64,000 nt of DNA from Tretioscincus oriximinensis (lineage: Eukaryota; Chordata; Lepidosauria; Squamata; Gymnophthalmidae), in contig JAJVDF010000165.1 of the NCBI GenBank assembly GCA_022410635.1, positions 283,267 through 347,266 on the forward strand, given 5' to 3'. Under the pieces are notes generated by a model that searched no databases, was not told the origin of the DNA, and worked only from the letters and a program-made list of their open reading frames with translations. Shown piece by piece: positions 42,601-55,774 of the stretch. The translations under genes were made by a program, and so were the position numbers. Every line of letters begins with the position of its first letter. Position 1 is the first letter of the stretch.

Positions 42601-43310
42601 TAATATTAAACAGTTTTTACTGCATCTATAAATGTTCATTCTTCTAATTTCAAAAAGCCATTCACATGGCTACATTGATCCAAAAGTCCATTTTAAAAGT
42701 GTAGTAGCTACAACCAGAGATATGAATTAAATGAGATTTTTGAAGAATTTATGTTATCCAGGGCCATTGGAAAGGATATAAACAGTGTGAAACAAAACAA
42801 AAACTCCTACAATTTCAGCAAAAGTTGAAGTCTATTGACCCACTGTCAAGTTATAACCGTGATCAGCAGCTGTGCTGATTTGTTCACCGGGCAAGGATTT
42901 CAGGTCAAAGAATTAACAAATTCTTACCCCTTCCAGAAGAATCGATACATAAATCTAAACATACAGACAGATAAAGATCCAACAGAAGTNTTATGGCATC
43001 AATGAATATAGAGTATATATGTCTGTGTGTACATGTAGTAGATAGACCCTGTGATATATGCCCAATGCTTTGGCTACCATGAAGAACTCTAGGATTAACT
43101 GCTGAGCTGTAGAAACAGAAGACGAAGCTATGGGAGGAACATTTGAGAACATGAAACCAATGTTCTGATTCTTGGCACTTTGTTGAGAGTCTTCGCTGCA
43201 CTAAAAATGATCTGACCATTTTATTTACAGGAAAGACATTTCAAGCAGTTGTAAAGTTGAATGAAAAAAGACACTGCTCAACACAGTGCATTAATAAAAT
43301 GTTTAAATGA
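39614..43310 (+). other. EGLN1: EGLN1 3' UTR (inferred extent)
   Basis: Sequence without LINE or SINE copies follows the stop for almost 3.7 kb, in contrast to the repeat-dense neighbourhood, which fits a constrained long 3' UTR. AATAAA at 39730-39735 could serve a short form, and AATAAA at 43293-43298 a long form. The exact end needs transcript data. Confidence 0.6.
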
Positions 43311-43430
43311 GAGCTTCACACATTTGTTTTGAAGCTTAGGTGTATGATTGTCACTAGTGGAGAGACTCCACTACAATGCAAATTATTTTTATTTTTTAAA
43401 TTTATTTAAAGTTACTTGAGCACGGAGTAC
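43311..43430. other. Start of EGLN1-SPRTN intergenic region
   Basis: Unremarkable sequence after the presumed EGLN1 poly(A) site. Confidence 0.4.
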
Positions 43431-43650
43431 TGTTCCTGTGCAAAAAGGGTTGTAATAGGCGAACCAGACATAGTTGAAAATAGGCACTCCTGGCCACCGC
43501 CTGCATCTGAGTGTCAAGTGTCAGTGTACAGAGTCCAAAAGCATCCCCAGATTATGCACCTGTCTTTTCCAGGGCACAGAAACCCCATTAAGGATATTCA
43601 TGGACACGGGAACCTGTAACAGAGAATCTCTGTATCTTCCAAAAGTGCTT
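43430..43650 (-). mobile_element. L2-type LINE remnant, minus orientation
   Basis: 'actcctggccaccgcctgcatctgag', 'gagtccaaaagcatccccagattatgcacctg' and 'aaccccattaag' follow the reversed L2 ORF2 region seen in many reptile genomes. Degenerate. Confidence 0.5.
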
Positions 43651-45135
43651 GCAATTGTGCAGCTACCACNCTCTTCAGTACGTTGCCCAGGAAGAGTATG
43701 TTGGCTACTACATGATAGTTGTTTGGCTCTATTCATTTTGATTGTCTTCCTACTTGATTGCCTTTTGTATATGGGAGATGATGATAGGACAGGCTTAACT
43801 GGGCAAAAAGTGGAACTATACTGATGTTTTAAAAACAACAGTGGGGGAAAGCCTGCATGATCTGTGGTATGTATAGCAAAGCTAAGACATCCTGATGAAT
43901 GAATTAGTTAATCTAAGTGGAGGGAACATAGCTCATAGAAGTCAAAGGGAAAAAATAAGCCAGAAACAAATGTGTCCGACTGATTTGGCTGGATTGTAGT
44001 TTGTAGTGATCTGAAACATTTGCAGTTTGCATGCAATCTGAACTACCTGTTGTCTGAAAAGCCATTTCAATCAAACCTGAACCAGAGGATAGGTAACAAA
44101 ACCACATTGGTTTGCCATGGTTCACATGCAAACTCAACCATCTAGTTCAGAAGAAAATGGTTTGAATCAAACTGGAATTAAAAGTTTAAATCAATTCTAA
44201 TTTAATTGCTAAATTTCTATATGTACATATTCTTAAGCGAAACAGATTGTAATAGGCAACCAGTGCAACCAGGCCCCTCCTCCAGGCCCCCAAAGGTTTG
44301 GCTATTAGAGAGGCCTCTGGTGAACCAATTTTTAAGCTCTTGAGTGCCAAATACTCTGCTGCATGCCAACATGCAATAATCAGTTATAATTGAAATTACT
44401 TGTTGGCATGCGGCACAGCAATTATGTCAGAGACCCAGCCACGTGGCGCTGAAGATCTTAAAAACAAGGTAAGGAAACCTGGTGAGAGAGAGCCCCTTTG
44501 TTTATCTGCCCCGGTGCCCCCAGGACCCTAGCTTCGCTAGCTATTGTATTATTGGTATTTTATGCAACTACTAACAGCTTCAGAATTAATATGAGAAAAT
44601 TTCCTTGTTTGAAAGGAGTTCTAAAATATCGTAAAAGAAATGGATAAGAATGATGTGAATCAATGGGGCATGGCTTTGGTCAAACTGCAGGTCAAAGAAG
44701 ATCATAAAGAGTCAAATGGGCTGTTGAGATTTTTAAGACAATAAATTGTATCAAATAATATAGGGAGATTGAGTAATTGGACCAAGTTACACAAGATGGA
44801 CTTGAAAATAAGGAAGGGATCTTAAAGAAGGAATAATAGAATTTATTTTACTCAAGTAACTGAATAAAAATTTCAATTTCAAACCATTTACCTTGGAATG
44901 GTAGTGCCAGAGAACCAAGTGGTATACAGCACTTAATTTGATATATAAATATTGCAGATTGAGTTGGAAAGCAGCCATGAAGTTGTTGTATTTAACATGT
45001 AAAAGCAGTAGCTGTAAAGAGAGTCCAGCCACATAAACATTGCCTAAAATCTTCATAATGGAGAACAAAGGAAATAGCAGGAGTGGATAGTGCTGTCCCA
45101 CTTAATATCCACAAACTCCACCATTGATTGAAGTG
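43651..45135. other. Intergenic, no firm annotation
   Basis: A small inverted pair, tgcatgccaaca (around 44365) with tgttggcatgcgg (around 44402), lies in a block 44230-44460 that is probably an old repeat. Nothing else is recognised. Confidence 0.4.
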
Positions 45136-45345
45136 AATTTCAGAGAAATAACTGTGTTAGTCTAGTAGAAAGTTCAGCAAAGGGGGTAGTTGCACTTTGA
45201 GACTAACAGGAGAAAAGTGGGTGGCATAAGCTTTTGTAGACACATCCACTTATTCAGATGCATCTGAAGAAGTAGATGTGTCTATGAAAGCTTATGCCAC
45301 CTACTTTTCTCCTGTTAGTCTCAAAGTGCTACTAGCCCCTTTGAT
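45136..45345. repeat. Foldback repeat, near-perfect long palindrome
   Basis: Same family as 34286-34478. The arms (about 45172-45256 and 45265-45340) meet at a centre containing cagatgcatctg, so almost the entire 170 bp can form one hairpin. Lead-in 'aatttcagagaaataactgtgttagtctagtagaaag'. Confidence 0.75.
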
Positions 45346-45799
45346 TGATTGAAGTGGAGAAGGAAAAGCCTCCCATGGTCTGCCCATGAAAATCCAAATG
45401 CCATTTCCAATAGTCCTGTGGATGCTCACATCTTGAAAATACATGAGTTATATAGAGAATGTTTCTTTGTCCCTGGGCTTTTACATATCTGTATGTGGTT
45501 GTGATCTGAATCAATTGCTTTCCCATGTCTTTTACTTTATAATCCCTTTCATGTTTAGTCTGCCACTCTGAGGACATTCTAGTTCTCCATCATAAATAGA
45601 TCTACTGAACGTTTAAATCGTCTATTAAACATTGTTTTAGAAAACTTGGCTTTCCAGATTACTTTAAAATTCATCATAAGGACATTTTCCAGAAATACAC
45701 AGGATTTTTCTTGGATGAAACGTGAACAAGGTCTAAACTGCGTATTTCTGAAAACTCCTATTTAGTCTTTCCATAGATCTATTTGTTATGAAGAGAAGC

Positions 45800-46378
45800 A
45801 TAGAATTAACAGAAGCATAGAATCTCGATCACGTGAAGTAATTATTCCTCTCTATAGTACTTTGGTACGGCCACACTTGGAATACTGTGTTCAGTTCTGG
45901 GGGGTCTCAATTTAAAAAGGACATTGATAAACTAGAGCAAGTTCAAAAGAGTTACAAGGATGGTGCGTGGTCTGGAAACCATGTAATATGAGTAATGGTT
46001 AAAGGATCTAGGGATGTTTAGTTTGCAAAAGAGAAGACTGAGAGGAGGCCTGTTAGCTGTCTACAAATATCTGAAGGGCTGCCACAGAGCAGAGAGATCA
46101 GCATTGTTCTCGTTGGCACATGGAAGGACTAGAAACAATAGGATGAAACTGCAAAGGAGTAGATTTAGATTAAATATCAGAAAAAACTTTCTAACAGTAA
46201 AGATGATAAACCAGTGGAACTGTTTGCCACAGGAGGTGGTGAGGTCACCTTCACTGGAAGTGTTCAAACAAACTGGACAGTCATCTGGGATGGTTTAATG
46301 AATCCTGTATTGAGCAGGTGGTTGGACCCAATGGTCCAACCACCTGCGATTCTATGATCCTGCGATTCTATGATGGCA
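45800..46378 (+). mobile_element. CR1 LINE 3' end
   Basis: ORF2 C-terminal frames include [34 protein letters not shown] and I-N-Q-W-N-C-L-P-Q-E-V-V. The 3' UTR ends with the CR1 hallmark repeats ttctatgat/cctgcgattctatgat. It is distinct from the L3-type copies, which end in TTCTTATG units. Confidence 0.85.
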
Positions 46379-47640
46379 AAACTATTTGAACTTGCAAAGG
46401 CAATGAATCTCTGCCCTATGAAGTCAACATTCTTTGCCAGTACAATGGGGAAAGCACCGATCCATTCATATATTACACGGCAATTCCAAATTCTTAACCT
46501 ACACATAATGTTGGCAATTGGCCAGAAACGGCTGTAAGACTGGGTGTATGACAACAGGATGTTAAAAACACGGTGGATGTTTCCAGGAAGCATAAAGAAG
46601 TTTTCTTCTTGCATAATCCCTTTGTCACAAGGATGAATCACCAAAATTTTCACAACACTCTCCATCATGTAGCAGCAATACTCAAAAATATTTTTAACAA
46701 AACGTTAAAATGTTCCAGTTTGTTTTTCCTATAGGAGAGAAAATTAGCTATCTCTTTGGAAATTGCCCCAATGTAGATCTATGTTTTACTGTGAAAAAGG
46801 GACAGAAGGAGAAAAAAATTGTTAAACAATATCTATAGTTTCCTCATCTTCATGGCCTCCATTTTGGCTCTGACTGATAAATAGTATATAAATATCAGAG
46901 ACAAAGTCCATCAGTCTTCCACACAGCTTTTCATGTTTTGGATCAGTAAATATTTTGTTTTTCAAACTCCAGTTTTAAAGAAATTTTTGTTCCATCTTTT
47001 TCACTATGAAATAAGCATTAAATAAATACATTGCTGGCCACCCTGAGATTTTTGGGTATGAGAGGGGTATAAATAGAAATAAATAAATAAACGATAGCAC
47101 ANATGTCTGGAAATTTTTCATCCATGCTGCCTACATTTTCTGCCAAGGTCTTAATGAAACACTCCATTGACATAACCATGATAGTCAAGCAAAAACAAGA
47201 CATTCTAGAAAATCCACCTCTGAAAATTTTGTGTCATACAAGATTGCTTATTTTGTATCTGCAGAATTGCTGCTCTTGCCAAGTACCATATGAAAGAAGT
47301 GCATGAAGTTGGAAATGAAAATAGATGGCACTTGTGAGTAATTCTGCAAAGAAATGTCAACTGGGGTAAGAGCTGTGGCTTGCCTCATGTTATCTAGCAA
47401 GCAGCAAGAGGCAATTGTGGACTTTAAATAAACTGCAATTTCCTCTTGCTGTCTGGATGGTCAGTTTACAACGGCAGCAACTAAAGGGCGGAATTTGTAC
47501 CCTCATTCCTCATATTTTGCTATTACAGTCATTCGGCATCCAACTGATACTGTATTTTCATTGCTCAATGAAGAGCAATGTGGATAGCAAATCACATTTC
47601 ACAATTATAAGCAGCCATTGGCAATCATAAGAGGAATCAG
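46379..47640. other. Intergenic; two unidentified open segments
   Basis: A minus-strand frame at 46385-46668 (about 95 codons outside the CR1) and another at 47090-47203 stay open without resembling a family I know. A short L2-type tail is at 47030-47095. No splice or start context supports a gene. Confidence 0.4.
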
Positions 47641-47830
47641 GCCTCCTAGTCCAGCACCTCTTTTGCCTGGCCTTTGTCTGAAGAAATGCCATCTTTATCC
47701 CTACTTTTAATATTGTTTTATACTTTTTTAATTTTTGTAGTGATGTTTTACTGTTTTTGCCGCCCTGAGACCTTCGGGTATAGGGCGGGGTATACGTATA
47801 AATAAATAAATAAAATAAATAAATAATTCT
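47641..47830 (+). mobile_element. L2-type LINE 3' terminus
   Basis: T-rich 3' UTR followed by gccgccctgagaccttcgggtatagggcggggtat and (AAAT)n. It has no tRNA head. The terminus is the same as that of SINE family A, indicating that family A borrowed its tail from this LINE group. Confidence 0.65.
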
Positions 47831-50457
47831 ATCTTACACAGTGGCCACCAATTGTACCTGGGCTGTCTCAAGCAGAAAGCAAACCTTTTCTCAGCTCATG
47901 CAAATGGAGCAACAAGCATTAGAAAAGTAGACTTATCCACCAAAATTGATATGACTCCTCCAAAAATTGATGCAATATTATCTAAGTGCAGAAAGATGTC
48001 ATTTTAAAATGCCTCCTGTGCCAACAAGATCACAATTTTACTATACACTTATTTNTTTATGGAACAGAATACTTCAAAATGTTTTTCCTACAGTTATTCT
48101 GCACAGAGTTCAGATTAGAAGACCTAGAAGATTGCAACTCTTTCTTTTCTTGCCAACTGTGCATCTATTTCACTGGTATTTTGAGACTGAGATTTCTAAA
48201 ATAACAGTGTTGCTGGAACTACCCACAACGATCTCCTCAGATATTCACAAATTTACTAAATAGCGACAGTTTTTAGGTATTTATTAAATTTGTATCTCTT
48301 CATCAAGACATGACTGATTTCCCTAACTGTTCTAAATTTTATTTATTAAAATTATTTTTATAACACTTCCAATTTTATAGCAAAAAAAAATAATCTCAAA
48401 ATTGATTCACAAACCTTTAAAAGCAAAGTAAAAACCACAGTGAAAAATAACTTGTTTCTAAGTGTTTTTTTACATTGGTTTTATTGTCCAGGGGGAACTT
48501 GAAATGTTTTAAATAAATGTAATGTAAAGATACTGGCTACACAGTGAATCTATCAGTCTTTTGATATCCTTAGGAGCTGCAATATTCTGGCACTTGGGAG
48601 TATAAGCAAAATATGTTTCTGCTGATTATATATGAAAGATCTACCATCTTGTCCACAAACCCATCCATTCCGTTTCATTACCTGTTTCCCCACTGACCAG
48701 TTGACATGCTATGGTCATGGTCATCTCTTTGGGGGCCTTTTTTCTTAAACATTCTATAATTTTATGAAACTTGGACTTACCTTAAACATGCTGACAATCC
48801 TTTTCCATGCCTGGCTTAGATATGTAGAGACAACTATAGCCTGTACAACAAACAGTAGGCTGTACAATAAAAAGTCATCCTGCCCCAAATTATTATTTGC
48901 ATCATTTCCCAGTTGTTAGACCTTGGGATTCTTTTTTTTTTTCCATGGTGGTTTAGCCAAGATTGAATGACAATGAAAACGAGATAGGGCCTCTGAGATC
49001 TTGATGCAGGGATAACAAAGTATGGCATTCTGATAGCACTTTATAGAGACAAACATGGAAACCATAGGCAACCTGAGCTTTTTGTATACAAGCTTGCTTT
49101 TGTAGATACTAGACTCACCGTGCTAGAAATTCCGCATCCAAGCTAACAGGTCAACTATTTCAAATTCTACCACAATAATAGAGCAGGCAGCCACATTGGG
49201 TGCATGTGGTCAGTTGTACAGCTGTGGTGATTGGAGGGAAAATCCAGTCTTGCACAAAGCACTTCCTGTAAATCCCCCACCCCCTCAATTCTTTCTGCAT
49301 AACATTTTAATTCCTGCAAGAGCTTTGAGGCAGGGAGAGGGCTTTTTTCCAGATGCAGAAGGTCCAATCACAAGGTTTCAGTGAATGGCAGAGAGCAGTG
49401 ACGGCTGCCAAACCTCTCCTTGCCTTTCAGCTATTGAAGGCGTAATTATTATGCCAGTTGATGCACGCGTGGTGCCAGTTTTATTACGCTGGCTACAAAG
49501 CAAACGCCTTGTGAGAAATTATTTTGTTTCTTTCCGCGTTCCTCTGTTTGGATTTTTGTGGTCCAGCCTGCTTCCTCGTTAACCCAGTTATTCCAGGTGG
49601 ACTGTGCAGACTTTCACATCTGACTCACGATAGCTCATCTGTAATATTCTCAGTAGAAATTACAGCAGTGTGCTGTGACTGGCATTTATTGGATTCACTC
49701 CCCTGCCTTCATGAGGCTTCCTGGCCTAGTAAAAGATCTGTTAAACATGCAATAAAAACATACAAGCTACTCATGAAACTGGAGCAAAGGTGCAACTGGC
49801 CTTGATCGTGTCCTTGAGGGACTAGTTCAAGTAGGATGGGAGAGACATATTGCTAACCAACCCTAACCCTAAGCAGCTAATGAGAACAATAATACGTACA
49901 GTATATTTTTTATTAATATTAAGGATCGGAAATTACTTTTCAAGTTCCACTTGTCAAGACCATAATAGGAATCACGGTAACTTATTTAACTTCATCTGAT
50001 TCTTTAATTCTTTTTAAAAAGTTGATAGTTTCATTATCTATAAAATAATATATCTGTTCTATTGGCATGTATTACTAAATCGCATCAGATCACAATAACC
50101 ATTTTTTAAATTACAAGACCTTCAACAGTTATATACATCATATATGCTAAATAGCTTTTACATGGGCTGACTTTAAAAAAGGACAGGAGAGGAGCAAGAT
50201 TTAATGGGTGAATAAAANAGTAAATTTCATCAGATATTGCAGGTGTTATAAGATGCACTTGCTAAAATTTCCTCTTTTAAATCTATGACCCATCTTGTTT
50301 TGTTATGTTATGGCAACTCTATAGAACTTTACCACATTGAGCTATAAATTATATACTGAGAATACATCTTAATGACAACTGGGCAACACTTGATAATTTA
50401 ACAAGATTATACANTAAAAGAAAAACTAGGTATATACCTTCTTTATAATTTTACATA
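47831..50457. other. Intergenic, little to annotate
   Basis: 47831-47925 is a faint minus-oriented L3-type LINE tail. The block 49190-49800 is GC-richer but without a recognisable gene. The short ccctaaccctaag at 49860 is not telomeric. Confidence 0.4.
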
Positions 50458-51777
50458 TCAGGACATTTTTTAAAAGCATCTGATGCTTAGATGGTCTTAC
50501 AGTTAGGCAACTACAACTTCAAATGAACAACACAAAACACACTGCGCTATTATTTTTAAAAAGGACAAAATGCAGAAGCAGTGCGTGAAAAACTCAGTAT
50601 ACTCCTTGAATCAATAGTTTGTAGGAGCAATAACTTGAAGCTGTACTTTTCTCTATGATTGTATCAGTCTCTTGCTCTCATTTTGGGTGGATTTTGGCCC
50701 ACTGTACAATGTTTTTTCAATTAACTGAAGTGTGTGGGCATTAATTTCTGCAAAGCTCTCTTGAGGTCTCACTGTTGCATTTCAGTTGGGTTGTAACATC
50801 TTTTCTTTTTCAACCATTCTGATGTAGATTCACTGATGTGTTTAGGATCATGGTCGTATTGCACAAAACTGTTTCACTGAAGCTTTAGCTTTTGGATAGA
50901 TGGCCTCACATTTGGTGCAGAGAAATTCGCGATTGACAGAAATTGCAAGGTGCCCCAGATCCTATGACTGATAAACAATTGGTAAAAGTGTTTGTGCTGA
51001 TATGCTGTTNGTTTTTCTACCAAATGTGGCACTAGGCATCAAGGCCAGACATTTCCATTTCTTTTTCAAGACATTGTTCTAGAAGTCTTGTGGTTTATTC
51101 AGATACAGCTGTGCAAACTTCAACTTTCAGAAAGAAGAGGCTTTCTTCTGGAAATCCATCCAAGCAATACTTGTGCTGTCTTTTCCTGAATGTACTGTCA
51201 TGAACTTGAACATTTAACATGCTGAGTCTGAAATTTAGGCTCTGGGGTTGTTTGTAATTTCTGAGCGTTGAATGGTTTGACCTTAGGTTGAATTTGATGG
51301 AATGTCTATTCGTGGGAAGATTGTCAAAGGGATTGTATGCCTCCAACTTCTGAATAATCTAACTATAGAATGATGAACACCAAATTCTTTGAAAATGGCC
51401 TTATAACTCTTCCCAGATTCATGGNCAACAACAATGCTTCTCTGAGGTCATTGCTGATGTTGTTCCGCCTTGGCATTCTGTTTTCATATTTCTAAAAAAT
51501 TCTCTTTTTATAGTAGTGCTCACATCTTCTGGCAATTAATTAATCAAGGACATATGATAATTAATCAAGAGCTCTGCAGCACCCAACTACTACTTGTACT
51601 CTTAATCCCTATGCAAGTGTTAAGGGTGTACTTAAATTTTCATACACTGCATTTTAGCCTGGTTTTTGTTGAATAAATTATAATACAATAATGCTTTGGC
51701 ATGTGTTGTTTTTCATTTGAGATCATTTACCTAATTTTAAGAACTTCTAAGGANTGCGCTCCCCACAAATGTCCTGA
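50458..51777 (-). mobile_element. Tc1/mariner transposon with long inverted ends, degenerate
   Basis: A 1320-bp element flanked by TA (50456-50457 and 51778-51779), with perfect outer termini tcaggacatt and aatgtcctga. Similarity between the ends extends inwards for about 200 bp, including agcagtgcgtgaaaaactcagtatactcc against the reversed gggtgtacttaaattttcatacactgc. The transposase is on the minus strand but riddled with stops. Recognisable parts match Tc1-type transposases around the HTH (51430-51480) and the mid region (51060-51330). Confidence 0.8.
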
Positions 51778-54700
51778 TACATAAAACCATCTAATTGGGT
51801 TTTCTCANGGCTACATATTATCCAATTGATCAGCAGGGGGAAGATTATGGCTCAGAGGACTATTGTTTCTTGAATGTATATCAGGCTATAAACTGCAAAG
51901 GACATGGATTCCTTCTTTCAATATCACTACTCACTCCCACATGGAAATAATGCTGGGGGGGGGGGGGGGAAGTGTCTTATTGAATGTATTTTTCATAACC
52001 ACACAGAATAAGGCATCCATTTGAGCTAAATGCTTTTCTAGAGGCTACTAAGTTTGCCTTAGATAGACAACTGATCGGTAAGAAATAGAAGGTCTAAGAA
52101 TGGATATATGTATGTTCTGACTAAAATTTAATCATAACTAAGGCAAAATAAGTATTCTGGAGCAAGAGTGTAAAAATTGAGTTTTTCAAAGACAGAAAAT
52201 GAAGAAAATGAAGATTAATCAAAAATTAAAAAAATATGTAGCCAAATATAAGATTCCAGAAGTAAAAACAGTTTGAAAATCAAAGCTTAAGATAAAAGAA
52301 ATATAACTGGATTTCAATTTGTTACAGAAACTGTTCTGAAGCCAATACACAAATTTCAGCCACCTCCATTTCTCCCTAACATCTGAATTGGGAAGGTAGT
52401 TGAGGAGCTTAGTGATTAGAGAAAGCAATGGGTTTGGTTTGCTTCAAAACTGTCTGTTGGGCATTTCTTTACATCTCATGTTTGTTTTCTTTGTATGTTT
52501 GAGTGTTAACTGATGATAGAAATTTAGTCAATCAATAGCCATCTGCCAAATAAACAAGATTTTCTGGGTGGGTCATGTTATTTAATGGTAATAATAATTC
52601 ATGTGTATTTTCATTTGCACAGGAAGAGCTAAATATGTGTGTATTGTCCATACTGAATTACCAAAGCAGTTAGAAGTGATAAACATGTTCATGTGAATCA
52701 TTACCCAAATGAGTTTCATTTTCCAGAAAAGTACTCATGAAAAGTATTCATTACTTCCTACAAATGCTCGTATTCAAGAAAAGTAATAAACATGCAATAA
52801 TGGCACAGGATTGTAGAAGGCGTTCAGTAAACAGATTTCTTGGCTTAATCCATAAAGCTTTCAACCATTACATTTCTTTTAAAAATACATCCTTTAAGCA
52901 AGCAAATATTTCTTTTAAAAATGCATATTTTAAGCAAGCACATGGCAGGTATAGGAAGGTTCAAAGCCACTGCATCTTTTCTTTCTGATACTTGGCTTTC
53001 TCTCCCCACCTAGCTGTATACTTCCAAAGATAAAAATGATTTGAGCTTTTTATCTACAGAAGACCCCAAATCCTCCAAAAACCTTTGCATGACCAGCAAG
53101 AGGGATTTTGTTAGGCAAGAACTTCAGTGCAGTTATAGAACGTGTACATATTAAAATTTCTCCCTTTTCTAACCTACATGTTTCTTCATGTAGACATGTT
53201 ATACCTGTACTTTAAGGGAAATTTCCCTTTGGCATAATACACACTGCCAGAATTAATGTTCTGTATTGTAGATATCACCATCTAGTGTCAACCTAAGGAA
53301 TATACCAGCATTGTAAAATGCTACTTGACATACTGTAAGCATTTTTGAATGCTTTTAATTCTTTTTGAGGTATTTAAGTTTAATCAAGAGGAAGATCTGT
53401 GGCTACAGTATTTTGCATTGCCTGTAGTGCCATTATCGATAAACAAAGAGCACAATCTCATCTTACTATCATTTGACAGTGTATAGGATTTTTTGCATTA
53501 TTACTTCTGTTTATATACACAAAATCTGCTCAGGGAAGCAAAACAGGGTTAGAAGTTTAAAAGGTCCAGGTTTTTAATTGTTCTTTATGCATACTCTTTA
53601 TGCAATCAATTCTAGACAGCTATATAGCAGGTATGTTCAAGATCTGGCCACTGGCAGGATGCAGGCCTAGTAAGCAAGTCAGATTGTAAAATATTTAACA
53701 TTACTACGTAGAAATGTTGTTGCTTACATACATTGACTATATTTTATATATTATAAATAAATAAAAGACAACTACTCTGCCCACCGTGTGGCCCAGGCAA
53801 GCCAAAAGGTTGGATGTACCTATCCTATAGTATTTAGAAATTTAATGAACAATTACTTTGGCTTTTTAACTCTTCTTTTAACTTAATCTTATTGATTCAT
53901 GTGGAGATTTACAACTCAACGCCTCTCAGACATCATCATTGGAGCTGTACTGTAACTATATGATATTCTGATTTCTTGGTAGTATTTGTTGCTTATCCTG
54001 ACAAGACCTATACAAATATCTTCAATTGTTAAGGAACAGACAATAGCATGTAGGCTTAAGCAGAGATATGTAAAGCCTTTCCATGAACATGATGGGGGGC
54101 AACATGAGGATCATTTTCCTGGAGGATGTCCTGGAAACCCTAGAGGATCCCTGGGGGAAGATGCCCCACTGAGTAAGATAGCAATCTGAACTACATGAGC
54201 TATGGCCCAATTCAGCATAATTTCTTATTACCAAAATGCATTCTGGTAACATCTAAGTGACGTTTTCACTGAACCCTCCTTCTACCACAACTATTTTATT
54301 CATCCCAACATCAAGGCTACTGAGCAATTATAACCCAACAATACAGTAGCAAATTACTAAAACTAAAACAAGGCTTAATTCTCCAACATGTTCATAACAA
54401 GTTTTTTAATTTCAAATCGTTGCTTAACAAAATGGACTTCCACATTGTAGAAGGTATTTCTAAAAAAAAAATCCTTTTAACTTTATTTTACTTTTATTAA
54501 TAACCACTAAATGTTTCACAAATTTCAGTTCATTACTTTCATCTTAGAGGAAGTAAGTCACATATTGTACTTTGCATGGCCAAATACAGTATTTGCTTCT
54601 GCTTCTGCTGTTGCCTCTTGCAAAATGTGCCCAACTGCTATGAAGTAAATCCACTAGTAAGGAAATTGCAGAAAACTGTGAATGATCATTTGTAAAAGTT

Positions 54701-55296
54701 CGTTAAATTTATTGAAAACCTTACCAAATTATAATATTTTAATCTTTTATAATGTGAGCGATGTATCATAATTGTGTCCAGTTGCTGCAAGCATTTCAAG
54801 CAGAGACAGAAACAGAACTGGAATCAGTTCAAGCATTTGAAGCAGAAACAGGCTAAGGGAGGAAACTTTAACAAACTTTTTTTTTCATATTGCACAAGTA
54901 AAAATTCCTGCACCAAAAGATTTAGACCTTTCCTGCAAAGATTTACTGCAGATTATATCCTGTAAAAGGAAGTTCTCATCTACTTCCAGGTCTAATGCTG
55001 AAATACCTTAGTATCTTTTATGCCCTAACAACTCCAAGATTGAACATTACAAATCTAAGAATATAACAGTCCCTCAAATGCATGATACTTATCTAGCATA
55101 AACTAAGACACATCAGCATGGAGAATGATAAAAACAAGCCAATTATCAGTGGGAAGTCGTAGGGTTAATTTTCACATCTTAAAACGTTGTAGAAACTTCT
55201 CATGATTGCTTGGGTGCCATCTAATGTAATGGACTATCTAACCTCAGAGACTGAAGTGCAGGCAGGTACAGTCAAGAACATTTGAAGCTAGATGTT
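51778..55296. other. Intergenic, nothing firm
   Basis: AT-rich DNA with a poly-G run near 51955-51969. 53985-54230 may be an old LINE fragment (it ends tggcccaattcagcat). No gene is seen. Confidence 0.45.
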
Positions 55297-55774
55297 TTTA
55301 TTCCTTTCTTTTCAACTGTTTCAAGCGTGCCGAATTCAAGTAATACTGAATTATTCTGAAAAAAACCCATAGATTTACTACAAGTTTGGGAAGAAAACTA
55401 TGTCTTGAAACATAACCTTTGAAAACTAGAATGCATAGGCATGTTAACAAGAATATTTGCTTTCCTAAACTTTTAAAAGGCTTATTCCAGATTATATCCT
55501 GGAAAAGGAACTTGTCATCTACTTTTAAAAGTATTAATATTAATATCTTTTAAATGGCTAAACAACTTTTATTTTTCTCTCATTATAAATGGGAGTTCAG
55601 TTCAGCGTATGAAATGAGAAGAATCAGTATTTTAGAAGAAACCTCGGAATTTACATCACATTAGTAACGTGAAGTAAGTAAATTATGCTCCCCAAAGGTC
55701 ATGTAGAAATAGTAAACAAATGTGGAAAAGAGAAGCAGGCAAACTCTGAATAAAACAGTATTCTTAAAAGTATC
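55297..55774 (-). other. SPRTN: SPRTN 3' UTR (inferred)
   Basis: Minus-strand AATAAA signals lie at 55573-55568 (about 200 bp past the stop) and 55302-55297 (about 470 bp). Either could end the transcript. Confidence 0.5.

Noticed and set aside
49857..49873. ccaaccctaaccctaag, telomere-like
   Set aside because: Only two CCCTAA units; too short for an interstitial telomeric array.
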